Shown piece after piece: positions 35,406 through 44,057 of a stretch of 64,000 bases of DNA. Origin of the DNA: Sphingobacteriales bacterium. GTDB lineage: Bacteria; Bacteroidota; Bacteroidia; Chitinophagales; Chitinophagaceae. The notes beneath the pieces were generated by a model that made no database searches, was not told the origin of the DNA, and saw only the letters and a list, made by a program, of their open reading frames with translations. Position 1 is the stretch's first letter, and each line of letters begins with the position of its first letter. Location: assembly GCA_012270485.1 (NCBI GenBank), contig JAAXIF010000052.1, positions 1 to 64,000 on the forward strand. Direction: 5' to 3'. A program made the translations under genes and the position numbers.

Positions 35406-36404
35406 TTACAAAGATTTCAAAAAAGCCATGGTATCTTCACCATCCGCATAATCCATCAAACTAGGGAATTGTGCTTGCCCAAATGGAACATGTCCTTTCC
35501 CAACGATACATTGTATATCCTGATGATCGCTCAGTTCTTTTTCCAACTGCTTTTTATCGCTATAAAATCTGTAGTGAACTTGGCTGACTGGAGAAAAAGG
35601 AGAAATGTTCTCGGTGATTATGATGGAATCATTGTTCATGTAATATTTATTCCCCATGATCAGTAATGCCAAATGGTAATCATAATTATGCTTGTATTTA
35701 TGATAGTCCATAAGATAGGCGTACTTCTTTAAAGTATCCAGTAGAGGAATGAAATCATATCCTTCAGGTACATGTAATTGGGTAATATTTCTACAGCCCA
35801 GTCCAAAGTATAATTGAATATCATCAGCCAATGATTCGAGTTCCTTTTCTGTTTCCGTTCCATCAAGAATGGCCACAGAAGTTCTGTTTCTACGGATGAT
35901 ATTCGGGTATTTGCCAAAATAATAGTCGAAATAGCGTCCGGAATTATTGGACCCGGTGGCGATGTAGGCATCACAGCCCTTGAGTTGTTCTGCAAAAGAA
36001 ACCTGATTTTGAATCGTATTCTCCCACTCGTAGAGCTTTTTGATCAGGTGTTTGATCAAGAATTCATCTTTGGATGAAGTCTTGATGGTCATGGAGTGTC
36101 CGGATAAAAAAACCGAAAGAAAATCATGAAATCCCACCAACGGGATATTCCCGGCCATAACAATACCTACATTTTTGGAATTTGTCAGATCATTTGGGAT
36201 GTCATATTGTTGAGCCCAATCCAGCAATAATTCGGGTTGAAGGAATCGGGTGGCGATTTGGGTTACGGCTTTTTCGATGAATTCAGGAATAAACCAGGCA
36301 TTTTCACGATAGGCACGGTCTTGTACAGACAACCACTCCTCTTCTTTGTTCAACATATATTCCCCCAATCGGGCCAGTAACTGAATTCGTTCTTGTAAAA
36401 TCAT
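35406..36404 (-). CDS. LuxC-type acyl-CoA reductase family protein
   Basis: 332 residues of the acyl-CoA reductase (LuxC) family, which belongs to the aldehyde-dehydrogenase superfamily and reduces acyl groups with NADPH. Matching stretches: NVGIVMAGNIPLVGFHDFLSVFLSGH, CDAYIATGSNNSGRYFDYYFGKYPNIIRRNRTSVAILDG, and YFGLGCRNITQLHVPEGYDF with the probable catalytic cysteine C203. It is shorter than true LuxC. It is divergent from a ferredoxin gene 62 bp away. I recall the same pairing in other Bacteroidota, which would suggest a redox link. Confidence 0.85.
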   Translation of the reverse strand: MILQERIQLLARLGEYMLNKEEEWLSVQDRAYRENAWFIPEFIEKAVTQIATRFLQPELLLDWAQQYDIPNDLTNSKNVGIVMAGNIPLVGFHDFLSVFLSGHSMTIKTSSKDEFLIKHLIKKLYEWENTIQNQVSFAEQLKGCDAYIATGSNNSGRYFDYYFGKYPNIIRRNRTSVAILDGTETEKELESLADDIQLYFGLGCRNITQLHVPEGYDFIPLLDTLKKYAYLMDYHKYKHNYDYHLALLIMGNKYYMNNDSIIITENISPFSPVSQVHYRFYSDKKQLEKELSDHQDIQCIVGKGHVPFGQAQFPSLMDYADGEDTMAFLKSL

Positions 36405-36422
36405 TTGTCAACCGTATTTTTG
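36393..36422 (+). promoter_or_regulatory. Promoter of the ferredoxin gene
   Basis: TTG at 36393-36395, a 19-nt spacer, and TATTTTTG at 36415-36422 match the Bacteroidota -33/-7 pattern. The -33 box lies inside the start of the divergent LuxC-type gene. The leader would be about 38 nt. Confidence 0.65.
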
Positions 36423-36466
36423 GAACAGCAAATGTAAAATCACTAACCCAACAAACCATTTTTAAT

Positions 36467-36814
36467 ATGGCGATCAAAATAACTGAAGAGTGTATCAACT
36501 GCGGAGCCTGCGAGCCCGAATGTCCCAATAATGCTATCTACGAGGGCGGTGTTGAATGGGCGATTGCTGATGGAACCACCATTAAAGGATCTTTTACCCT
36601 GATGGATGGTAGCGTCGTAGACGCTGATCAGCATTTCGAACCCATCAGCGTTGATACTTATTACATTACACCTAACAAGTGTACAGAATGTCAGGGTTTT
36701 CATGAAGAACCCCAGTGTGCGGCAGTTTGTCCGGTAGACTGTTGTGTACCCGATGAAATGTACCAGGAAACAGTGGAAGAGCTATTGGCGAAGAAAGAGA
36801 AAATGCACATCTAA
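36467..36814 (+). CDS. Dicluster 4Fe-4S ferredoxin
   Basis: 115 residues with two cluster motifs: C9-C12-C15-C19 (CINCGACEPECP) and C72-C75-C84-C88 (CTECQGFHEEPQCAAVCP), separated by a roughly 50-residue insert. This is the Alvin-type layout with an enlarged second loop (CX8C). It acts as a low-potential electron carrier; partner unknown, possibly the divergent reductase. Confidence 0.93.
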   Translation: MAIKITEECINCGACEPECPNNAIYEGGVEWAIADGTTIKGSFTLMDGSVVDADQHFEPISVDTYYITPNKCTECQGFHEEPQCAAVCPVDCCVPDEMYQETVEELLAKKEKMHI

Positions 36815-36952
36815 TGCACAATAGTATGTGCTAAACTTTTCGCTGAAATGCTTGCATTTACTGGAAAAAGTGAATAGCTTAGAGTTATCAATTATTGTTG
36901 TACTTAATACTACGACAACTAGTAACGGCGGGTGATATTTCCCGTCAACGTG

Positions 36953-36986
36953 AGGTGAAGAGACGGGTAGTTTCTTCACCTTTTTT
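36953..36986 (+). terminator. Terminator after the ferredoxin gene
   Basis: AGGTGAAG/CTTCACC stem, about 13-nt loop, then six T. It lies 139 nt past the stop; the intervening stretch shows a short GCGGG/CCCGT dyad and no convincing gene. Confidence 0.8.
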
Positions 36987-36990
36987 ATTT

Positions 36991-37058
36991 GCTGATGTCT
37001 GATGTCTGATTAAATTTTTTCCCCTAGATCAGACATCCTACATCCTACATCAGACATT
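36991..37058. repeat. Heptad-word hairpin upstream of ddl
   Basis: The left arm reads TGATGTC twice plus a partial unit; the right arm (37027-37058) reads CATCCTA twice flanked by CATCAGA-type units, all at 7-nt spacing. The loop is T/C-rich. It sits between the ferredoxin terminator and the ddl -7 box rather than right after a stop codon. Confidence 0.75.
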
Positions 37059-37066
37059 CTTCCTCT

Positions 37067-37074
37067 TATCTTTG
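37067..37074 (+). promoter_or_regulatory. -7 element of ddl
   Basis: TATCTTTG matches TAnnTTTG. It lies 18 nt before ATG 37093, giving a leader of only about 12 nt. It overlaps the TTG at 37072, which is therefore unlikely to be the start codon of ddl. Confidence 0.6.
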
Positions 37075-37092
37075 TCCCATAACCTTATCAAT

Positions 37093-38073
37093 ATGAAGAA
37101 AAAACTGGCATTGGTTACGGGTGGACTGAGTGGGGAAGCACAAATCAGTTATAAAAGTGCTATAACAGTTGGGAATAATTTGGATAGAGACTTATTTGAC
37201 GTCTATAAAATTGATATCAATCCGCAAGGTTGGTGGTATGAAAATGGAAAAGGGGAAAAGTCGAAAGTGAATCGGGATGATTTCTCCATTACGGATGAGG
37301 GGCAAACCATTCATTTTGATGTGGTATTGCTTTGTATACACGGAACACCGGGAGAAGATGGAAAATTACAGGGCTATTTTGATATGCTGAAACTGCCCTA
37401 TACCAGTTGTGATGCTGCAACTTCAGCACTTACTTTTAATAAAAGATATACAGTAGCCGTGGCTGCTTTTGGGGGTGTACATGTTGCTAAATCGATGCAC
37501 TTGTTCAAACACACACCGGTAGCCACTTCACAAATATTAGCTGAGCTCAGATTACCGGTATTTGTAAAACCCAATAACGGAGGAAGCAGTATTGGAATGA
37601 GTAAAGTGAATAAGTCGGATGAGTTGGCAGCAGCACTGGAAAAAGCATTCAAAGAAGATGATCAAGTATTGGTAGAAGAATTTATTAGTGGCAGAGAGTT
37701 TACAATCGGAGTATTTAAGTCAAATGGACATATTCAGGTATTGCCCATTACAGAGATTGAAACAAAAAATGAATTCTTTGATTTTGAGGCGAAATACCAA
37801 GGCAAAAGCATCGAAACAACCCCCGCTGCTATTGACGAAGAGATGAAAACGCAATTGGAAGCAGCTGCGAAACGGGTGTATGAAGTGCTTAATTGCAGAG
37901 GTGTGGTGCGGATCGATTTTATTTATAATACAACAACTCGTCAACCCTATATGTTGGAAGTGAATACGGTACCCGGACAAAGTGAAGCCAGTGTTATTCC
38001 GCAACAGGTGAGAGCGATGGGAATGTCTTTGAAAGATTTTTATTCAGCAGTAGTAGCGGAAGCACTTCGTTAA
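37093..38073 (+). CDS. ddl: D-alanine--D-alanine ligase
   Basis: 326 residues from ATG 37093 (MKKKLALVTGGLSGEAQIS). An ATP-grasp enzyme joining two D-Ala for the peptidoglycan stem peptide. Key blocks: CIHGTPGEDGKLQGYFDMLKLPYTSCDAATSALTFNK, LPVFVKPNNGGSSIGMSKV, the metal-binding RIDFIYN, and MLEVNTVPGQSEASVIPQQ. The VTGGLSGE start replaces the more common LFGGxSxE but keeps the substrate-binding glutamate. It is followed by a PASTA protein and a rhodanese in a probable transcript. Confidence 0.95.
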   Translation: MKKKLALVTGGLSGEAQISYKSAITVGNNLDRDLFDVYKIDINPQGWWYENGKGEKSKVNRDDFSITDEGQTIHFDVVLLCIHGTPGEDGKLQGYFDMLKLPYTSCDAATSALTFNKRYTVAVAAFGGVHVAKSMHLFKHTPVATSQILAELRLPVFVKPNNGGSSIGMSKVNKSDELAAALEKAFKEDDQVLVEEFISGREFTIGVFKSNGHIQVLPITEIETKNEFFDFEAKYQGKSIETTPAAIDEEMKTQLEAAAKRVYEVLNCRGVVRIDFIYNTTTRQPYMLEVNTVPGQSEASVIPQQVRAMGMSLKDFYSAVVAEALR

Positions 38074-38148
38074 AATTTTAAAAATCAGATACTATTCAGA
38101 AAGGCGACTGAGAGGAATCTGTATCTTGTTTCATCAAGCCAAATACAC

Positions 38149-38988
38149 ATGAAGGAATTCATTCAGAAAATAACAGCAAAGCCCCTATGGGTGAATATCC
38201 TGGCAGGATTAGGAATTGTTCTGATATTAATTGTCTTATTCTTTTCTCTTCTGGGCTGGATTACCAACTACGGTAAAGTAACCACTGTGCCTTCTGTTAC
38301 CGGACAAGAAGTAACCGCTGCCATTCAGGTTTTGGAACAAGCCGGATTTGAAGTGGAGATACAAGATTCTGTATACGTTGATAGTTTACCCAAACTTGCA
38401 GTTGTTCGTCAAACCCCTGAAGCAGATGCAGCAGTAAAATCTGGACGTACCATTTATCTCACAGTGAATCGCCAAGTGTCACCTCAGGTAGAAATGCCAA
38501 GCCTGATTGGTTATTCTGTTAAAAGTGCGGAACTGTATTTACAAAGTCTGCAATTGAAAATGGGTACGATTACCTATAAACCTGATATCGCACGTAATTC
38601 TGTATTAGAGCAGTTGTATAATGGGCTTCCTATAAAAGCCGGTGATAAGGTTCCGTTAGGTGCTACCATCAGTTTTGTATTGGGTAGTGGATTGGGCGGT
38701 AATGAAATGGATGTGCCCAATCTCATTGGTATGACACTCGAAGAAGCGCGTTCTTATCTATCCACATTGAGTATCAATACCGGTGCCATAGTAGGAGTTG
38801 GGGCGATCAAAGATTCTGCTAATGCCTTTGTTATCAGACAGTCGCCCGATTATTTATCAGAACTACTTGATCAGTCAGGTAATAGAGTGCCTAACAAAAT
38901 ACGTCAGGGACAAATCATGGATCTATACATTAGTAGTATAGCACCTATTAGAGATACAGGAAGAATCATTCCCCCCAATCAATACTAA
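38149..38988 (+). CDS. Membrane-anchored triple PASTA-domain protein
   Basis: 279 residues: a short cytoplasmic N terminus, one transmembrane helix (about 18-42, rich in Leu/Ile), then three PASTA domains (about 45-110, 115-182, 190-265), each opening with a VPSVTGQEV/MPSLIGYSV/VPNLIGMTL-like block and ending with the exposed turn. PASTA domains bind muropeptides or penicillin-binding proteins. There is no kinase or transpeptidase domain, so it is probably a wall-sensing or scaffold protein. Position next to ddl fits cell-wall work. Confidence 0.9.
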   Translation: MKEFIQKITAKPLWVNILAGLGIVLILIVLFFSLLGWITNYGKVTTVPSVTGQEVTAAIQVLEQAGFEVEIQDSVYVDSLPKLAVVRQTPEADAAVKSGRTIYLTVNRQVSPQVEMPSLIGYSVKSAELYLQSLQLKMGTITYKPDIARNSVLEQLYNGLPIKAGDKVPLGATISFVLGSGLGGNEMDVPNLIGMTLEEARSYLSTLSINTGAIVGVGAIKDSANAFVIRQSPDYLSELLDQSGNRVPNKIRQGQIMDLYISSIAPIRDTGRIIPPNQY

Positions 38989-39003
38989 TCAATTCATATT
39001 CCA

Positions 39004-39312
39004 ATGATACAAACAATTACAGTGCAAGAACTCAAGTCTAAAATAGACAATGGCGAATCAATACATCTGGTTGATGTACGCGAACCTCATGAGCATGCCG
39101 AGTTCAATATTGGGGGCACTTTATTACCTCTTGGTAAAGTACAAACCATGCAAGTAGATGATATTGAAGACTTGAAAAATGAAACAGTCTATGTTTATTG
39201 CAGAAGCGGTAATAGAAGCGGACAAGCCTGTTTGATTCTTGGTACCATGGGCTTCACCAATGTGATCAATGTTGCCGGTGGAATGTTAGCTTGGCAAGAA
39301 GCGAATAAATAA
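39004..39312 (+). CDS. Single-domain rhodanese-like protein
   Basis: 102 residues. VDVREPHEHAEFNIGG opens the domain and the active loop YCRSGNRSGQA contains the catalytic C66. It is a GlpE/PspE-like cytoplasmic sulfurtransferase; the acceptor is unknown. It starts 15 nt after the PASTA gene, so the two are probably cotranscribed. Confidence 0.92.
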   Translation: MIQTITVQELKSKIDNGESIHLVDVREPHEHAEFNIGGTLLPLGKVQTMQVDDIEDLKNETVYVYCRSGNRSGQACLILGTMGFTNVINVAGGMLAWQEANK

Positions 39313-39440
39313 GAAATAAGAAACAAAAAACAGGAAATAAGAAACAGAAATAAGAAATCAGAAAGTGAGCGTGAACCACCTCTACCACTTGATTTCTTGT
39401 TTCCTGTTTCTTACTTGTTTCTTGTTTTTTATTTCTTATT
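39311..39440. repeat. Long heptad-word hairpin after the rhodanese gene
   Basis: It begins inside the stop codon of the rhodanese gene. The left arm is AAGAAAT/AAGAAAC-type 7-mers (one 6-mer). The middle, about 39365-39388, is unrelated and GC-richer. The right arm is TGTTTCC/TGTTTCT-type 7-mers with one 4-nt interruption. It lies between two convergent genes, 9 nt before the end of the TonB receptor gene, so it could also act as a shared terminator. Confidence 0.75.
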
Positions 39441-39449
39441 CCTCTGCTA

Positions 39450-41819
39450 TCACAGTCTTATATTCACCGCAATCATAAAGTTTCTTCCCGCCATCGGATA
39501 AAAGCCGTTATCGGTATACTGTGTACCTCCACTGATATAAGTATAGCTATAACCATTGGGTTCATAGAGCGTATTGAAGACGTTGTTAACCTGTCCAATT
39601 ACCTGTAGCGATTTAAAAGTCTTATTGGAAAAGTTATAGATGATGCGAAAATCTTGTGTGCTAAATCCATTCAATACACTTCTGTCAAGTCCACTATTGT
39701 CCATGTATTGTTTGCCAACATATTTACCCATCAGACCCAATTCCCATTGTTTTGCCGGGAAGAAAAGTAGTTGAGTCCCTGCTACAACTGCGGGTGAAAA
39801 AGCAATATCTGTATTTTTTCTGTCTACAGAATTTTGTCCGTTCGTGTCGTAGTTGTCAAAGTATTCTGTAAATGCTTTTATTTTATTTCTACTCAAAGCA
39901 AGATTACCACCTGCAGTGATCCAAGAAGTCGGTTTCCAGCTTGCTTGCAATTCAATTCCCAGTCTATAGCTTTTAGGAACATTAAAACGCGTATAGGCAC
40001 CTACATCATTAATCTGTCCGGTTAATACCAACTGATTGATGTAGTTCATATAATACATGTTCGCGCCGAATTGAATATTACTTTTCTTGTAATCAAATCC
40101 CCATTCTAGATCCTGCAATTTTTCAGATCTTGGTTGATTGGTGGCACTCACTTCAAAATCATCTCTATTCGGCTCTTTTTGTCCGATCGCATAACTGATA
40201 TAAGCCTGCATATGATTCTTACGATAAGTGAAGCCTAGTTTCGGATTGAAGAAATTAAAACTCCGATCCACCAATAATGTTGGATTTCCTTGGAAACCAT
40301 TCATGCGATGGGATACATTTCTATATTGAACGTCGATGAATCCGAAAAAGTGAGTACCTAGACGCTGTTGCCATTTAGCAAATAGATTCACATCTTTTTT
40401 TGTAGCAGGGTGTATATAATATCGGTATCCCGCCGGTGCAGTACCCCTTTGAAGCCAAGGGAGGGTGCCATAATGATCACCGGTATAGGTACTCCATCCA
40501 CCACCTAATGTCAACTCATTTCCTGCTTTTCTATATTGCAGAGAAGCATTCTGTCCATAGAAATAATTGTTGAGCCAGCGTTGACGTACAAGATCCGTGC
40601 TGGTAACGGACGGACTCACATTCGGCAATCCATAATCTGAAAATTCCTCATCACTTTTGTATTCTTCATAATATCCATAGCCTCTGGTGAGAAATGCAGC
40701 GGTTTGCAAAGACCAGTCGTTGTTGAAAGCATGGTTGAAGAATAGCTGATAGTGGGTTTGTGTATAGTTGTCTGTTTGATTATCGTACGGACTATCCGAT
40801 TTTTCTGTTCCCGCCGGATTAAAAGTACGGTTATTAACAAGCGTTGTTTTATCAATACCATACCATGCTTGGTATGTTTTTTCTTTACCTGAAAAGACAT
40901 TGAATCGGAGAGATGATGATTTGTTCAACCAGGCGCCGCTGATGTAAAAAGAGCGAAGATCACTGGAAGCCCTGTCAACATAACCGTCACTTTGTATGCT
41001 GCTAATACGTGCATCAAGGGTGAAATGTTTGTTGATTAACCCGGTTCCCGTACGTAAAGTGTGTTTGCGGGTATTGAAAGAGCCGAAACTGTTGTTCAAT
41101 TCTGTGTAAGCTTTTTCATTGAATTCATTGGTAGAGAGATTGATGGTAGCACCAAAAGCGGCTGCTCCATTGGAGGATGTACCGACACCTCGCTGAATTT
41201 GAATGCTGTTAACAGAGGAACTGAAATCGGGGAGATTTACAAAAAAAGCACCCATACTTTCTGCATCATTATATGGGATCCCATTCAATGTAATATTGAT
41301 TCTAGTTGCATCTGTTCCTCGAATACGAATACCTGTATACCCAACCCCATTTCCTGCGTCTGCATTTACTACTACAGAAGGTGTTTGGTTAAGTAGAAAA
41401 GGAATGTCTTGTCCAAGATTGTTTTTAACGATGTCTTCTTTAGCCAAATTGGTCTTTGCAAATGGAGCTTTATCAGTTGCACGAATGGATCTCACTTCCA
41501 ACGGCTGTAAAAAAAGCGAGCCGGGTTCAAGTTCAATGATCAGTTCTTTACCAATTGAGTTTTTGTTGACTTGGATGGACTGATCGCGATAACCAAGACT
41601 CATGATTTTCAAGTAGCTATTTTCCGTGCCGGTCCATTTCAGGTTAAATTGACCATAGTCATCGGTAACCACTTGTAGGTTGTTTAATTGAACCACAACT
41701 CCACTTATGGGCTGTTGGGTACTGCGGTCTATGACTTTACCGCGTAAAGAAAGGGTGTTTTGCCCGAATGCGAGCAGGATTAGGAATGTCAGCGACATTG
41801 TTCCCAAAAACTTTTTCAT
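39450..41819 (-). CDS. TonB-dependent receptor, probable thiamine uptake
   Basis: 789 residues: signal peptide (1-19), a CarboxypepD_reg-like beta-sandwich (about 24-105), a plug (about 120-235; IRGTDATRINITLNGIPYNDAESMGAFF, then IQIQRGVGTSSNGAAAFGATINLST), and a 22-strand-type barrel ending in an aromatic-rich strand (NFMIAVNIRL). The outer-membrane substrate is not coded in the fold. A TPP riboswitch directly upstream on the same strand makes thiamine or a thiamine precursor the likely cargo. No other thiamine genes follow in the window. Confidence 0.93.
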   Translation of the reverse strand: MKKFLGTMSLTFLILLAFGQNTLSLRGKVIDRSTQQPISGVVVQLNNLQVVTDDYGQFNLKWTGTENSYLKIMSLGYRDQSIQVNKNSIGKELIIELEPGSLFLQPLEVRSIRATDKAPFAKTNLAKEDIVKNNLGQDIPFLLNQTPSVVVNADAGNGVGYTGIRIRGTDATRINITLNGIPYNDAESMGAFFVNLPDFSSSVNSIQIQRGVGTSSNGAAAFGATINLSTNEFNEKAYTELNNSFGSFNTRKHTLRTGTGLINKHFTLDARISSIQSDGYVDRASSDLRSFYISGAWLNKSSSLRFNVFSGKEKTYQAWYGIDKTTLVNNRTFNPAGTEKSDSPYDNQTDNYTQTHYQLFFNHAFNNDWSLQTAAFLTRGYGYYEEYKSDEEFSDYGLPNVSPSVTSTDLVRQRWLNNYFYGQNASLQYRKAGNELTLGGGWSTYTGDHYGTLPWLQRGTAPAGYRYYIHPATKKDVNLFAKWQQRLGTHFFGFIDVQYRNVSHRMNGFQGNPTLLVDRSFNFFNPKLGFTYRKNHMQAYISYAIGQKEPNRDDFEVSATNQPRSEKLQDLEWGFDYKKSNIQFGANMYYMNYINQLVLTGQINDVGAYTRFNVPKSYRLGIELQASWKPTSWITAGGNLALSRNKIKAFTEYFDNYDTNGQNSVDRKNTDIAFSPAVVAGTQLLFFPAKQWELGLMGKYVGKQYMDNSGLDRSVLNGFSTQDFRIIYNFSNKTFKSLQVIGQVNNVFNTLYEPNGYSYTYISGGTQYTDNGFYPMAGRNFMIAVNIRL

Positions 41820-41885
41820 TTGAAATGATTTAAAAAGTTAATAATGGGAACAGGGAAACAGCTAATGGAGAGGTACGACCAAAAA

Positions 41886-41978
41886 TGTACGCCTTCCCTT
41901 CGCAGGAATTACCCTGTTCAGGTTCAACGGGTATTATCTCAGCCTTCCCAATTAGATCGGGAAAGCACCCCGAGGAAT
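41886..41978 (-). promoter_or_regulatory. TPP riboswitch (THI element)
   Basis: On the minus strand the conserved core reads CTGAGATAATACCCGTTGAA, continues CCTGAACAGGGTAATTCCTG, then GCGAAGGGAAGG. This is the classic thiamine box with its CUGAGA pyrimidine-sensor and the pyrophosphate-binding GCGnAGGGA. The 5' side has the GGGGTGC strand of P1/P2. It lies about 65 nt before the TonB receptor start, so high TPP should shut off uptake. Confidence 0.95.
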
Positions 41979-42062
41979 GATCTGCTGCAAAGCTATGAAA
42001 TAGCTAAATTGCTGCCAACTGTAACTTTATCGACCAATAACCGTTACGCACAAAACACTCGT

Positions 42063-42794
42063 ATGAAACGATTTTTATTTTTTATACTCTTTTTAGCCAG
42101 CGCTTTGTGGGGGGCTGCACAGGTAGAGAAAAACCTGGTGTATGATGGTAATGCAGAAGTAAGAAAACACCAAGGATTTACTGCTATTGAGGTATCCAGT
42201 GCTATTGATCTGTACCTGTCTCAAGGTACGGAGGAAGCTGTAGCGGTAAGTGCCAGCGAAGATGAAATACTGAAACGTATCCGAACAGAAATGCGCGGTA
42301 CCGTATTACGTATTTATTTCGATGGGAAAGGATTAAACTGGCGCAAATGGAATAATCACAAGATGAAAGCGTATGTAACATTCAAGTCTATTACCGGCGT
42401 AGAAGCATCCGGGGCTTGTAATGTGAAGGTATCCGGCAAGATCAAAGCTGATCAGTTGCGTATTCAAATGTCTGGAGCCAGCGATTTCAAAGGAGAGGTG
42501 GAAGGAGAGAATTTAAAATTAGAAGCCTCCGGCGCATCTAGAATTCAGGTAACTGGTGCGGTAGCCAAATTGAATATTGATGCCAATGGCGCCAGTGATA
42601 TCCGTTGTTATGATTTGAACAGTGATTATTGTAAGATTGATGCATCCGGTGCTTCTGTTGCAAGAATCAGTGTGAATAAAGAATTGAGTGCCCAAGCCAG
42701 TGGTGCTAGCTCCATTTACTACAAGGGCGAAGGCTTAATACGAGATATTAATACAAGTGGTAGTTCTTCGATCAAGCGAAGAACCAGCGATTAG
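42063..42794 (+). CDS. Secreted GIN-domain (DUF2807) protein
   Basis: 243 residues from ATG 42063 (MKRFLFFILFLASALWGAAQ signal peptide). An earlier in-frame ATG at 41844 would run through the riboswitch region and is rejected. The mature part is a right-handed beta-helix-like GIN domain with the repeated ASGASxI/NGASDI/ASGASV pattern and FTAIEVSSAIDLYLSQG at its start. Such proteins are envelope-associated; the function is unknown. Confidence 0.88.
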   Translation: MKRFLFFILFLASALWGAAQVEKNLVYDGNAEVRKHQGFTAIEVSSAIDLYLSQGTEEAVAVSASEDEILKRIRTEMRGTVLRIYFDGKGLNWRKWNNHKMKAYVTFKSITGVEASGACNVKVSGKIKADQLRIQMSGASDFKGEVEGENLKLEASGASRIQVTGAVAKLNIDANGASDIRCYDLNSDYCKIDASGASVARISVNKELSAQASGASSIYYKGEGLIRDINTSGSSSIKRRTSD

Positions 42795-42805
42795 ATCAAT
42801 TATTA

Positions 42806-42837
42806 TTTGGAGGAGAAACTACCAGCCCGTACCTTTG
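42806..42837 (+). promoter_or_regulatory. Promoter of the initiator tRNA
   Basis: TTTG (42806-42809), a 20-nt spacer and TACCTTTG (42830-42837) match the Bacteroidota promoter. The predicted start, about 6 nt later, lies 6-7 nt before the mature tRNA 5' end. Confidence 0.75.
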
Positions 42838-42849
42838 CAACCCAAACAT

Positions 42850-42921
<72 letters not shown>

Positions 42922-42927
42922 CAGAAT

Positions 42928-42964
42928 AAATATCAAAGGCCTCGATATGAGGCCTTTGATATTT
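42928..42964. terminator. Perfect 16-bp hairpin after tRNA-fMet
   Basis: AAATATCAAAGGCCTC, a 5-nt loop and the exact reverse complement, starting 7 nt past the tRNA. The A-run/T-run flanks make it a bidirectional terminator. Confidence 0.92.
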
Positions 42965-43142
42965 AAGAAGGGTTTTTAAAATCCCAGAAAATCAGAAAGA
43001 TTTTCTTTTCGGCTAGAGGCTACTCTGGATACTGAATAACTACTTGGACAGGTGGTCGTTTATTTGTCTCCTGTTGTTTTATTCTCTTTTGAGTTTCCTT
43101 TGCCCTTAAGCCGGATTTACTAATCCTTTAAATAATTAGTAT

Positions 43143-44015
43143 ATGAAATCAGGTTTCGTCAACATATTTGGTAAACCCAATGCCGGCAAAAGCACTTTAT
43201 TGAATGCTTTGATAGGGGAGAAAATGGCCATTGTATCCCCAAGGGTTCAAACCACGCGTCATCGTATCAAGGCATTTTTGAATAAACCGGGCGAGTATCA
43301 GATCATCTTTTCCGATACGCCGGGTATCATTGACCCCAAGTACAAACTCCACCAACGGATGATGGATTCAGTAAAAGGGGCTTTGGAAGATGCAGACTTG
43401 GCTTTATTGATGGTAGATGCCAACGACGATTTTCAAGAATGTGATGCGATCTTTTCTTCACTTCGGTTAAAAGTGCCGGCTTTACTTGTCTTAAATAAGA
43501 TCGATAAGGCTGCCAATGGAAAGATTGCTGAAGCAGAGGCTTTCTTTACAACTAAACCCTATTGTAAGCAACTCATCAAAATATCGGCCCTTCAGAAAGT
43601 GCATCTTCAGAAATTGTTAGATGCCATTCTGACATTATTGCCAGAAGCCGTTCCTTTCTATAGTGAAGATGATCTGAGCGATCTGCCTACCAAGTTTTTT
43701 GTTGGTGAAATGATCAGAGAGAAGATCTATGAATTGTTTGGCGACGAGATACCCTATCATACAGCAGTAATGGTGAATGAATTCAAGGAAAAGGAAACCT
43801 TGGTTAAGATACAGGCAGATATCATTGTACAAAGAGAAAGTCAAAAGGCAATCATCATCGGTGATAAAGGCAAGATGATCAGGGAAGTAGGAACCTTGGC
43901 AAGAAAAGATATCGAGGGTTTTATTGGGCGAAAAGTGTTTCTAGAATTGTTTATTAAAGTTCGTCCTAAATGGCGCGATAATGAAATGCAGCTAAATGAA
44001 TATGGATATCAATAA
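43143..44015 (+). CDS. era: GTPase Era
   Basis: 290 residues. The N-terminal G domain has GKPNAGKST (10-18), DTPG and NKID motifs; the C-terminal KH domain carries AIIIGDKGKMIREVGTLARKDIEGFIGRKVFLELFIKV. Era binds the 3' end of 16S rRNA and helps 30S maturation. The gene lies 42 bp before der, another ribosome-assembly GTPase, and the two are probably cotranscribed. Confidence 0.97.
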   Translation: MKSGFVNIFGKPNAGKSTLLNALIGEKMAIVSPRVQTTRHRIKAFLNKPGEYQIIFSDTPGIIDPKYKLHQRMMDSVKGALEDADLALLMVDANDDFQECDAIFSSLRLKVPALLVLNKIDKAANGKIAEAEAFFTTKPYCKQLIKISALQKVHLQKLLDAILTLLPEAVPFYSEDDLSDLPTKFFVGEMIREKIYELFGDEIPYHTAVMVNEFKEKETLVKIQADIIVQRESQKAIIIGDKGKMIREVGTLARKDIEGFIGRKVFLELFIKVRPKWRDNEMQLNEYGYQ

Positions 44016-44057
44016 TATGATTATCAGTTAATTAGAATATTTAAATCAATTTAAAAT

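Noticed and set aside
36782..36979. 65-codon minus-strand ORF
   Set aside because: Starts in the ferredoxin terminator and overlaps the end of the ferredoxin gene; no coding features.
37072..37092. TTG start of ddl
   Set aside because: Overlaps the -7 promoter box; ATG 37093 gives the family N terminus.
41844..42062. Extension of the GIN-domain gene to an upstream ATG
   Set aside because: Runs antisense through the TPP riboswitch and puts about 70 residues before a clear signal peptide.
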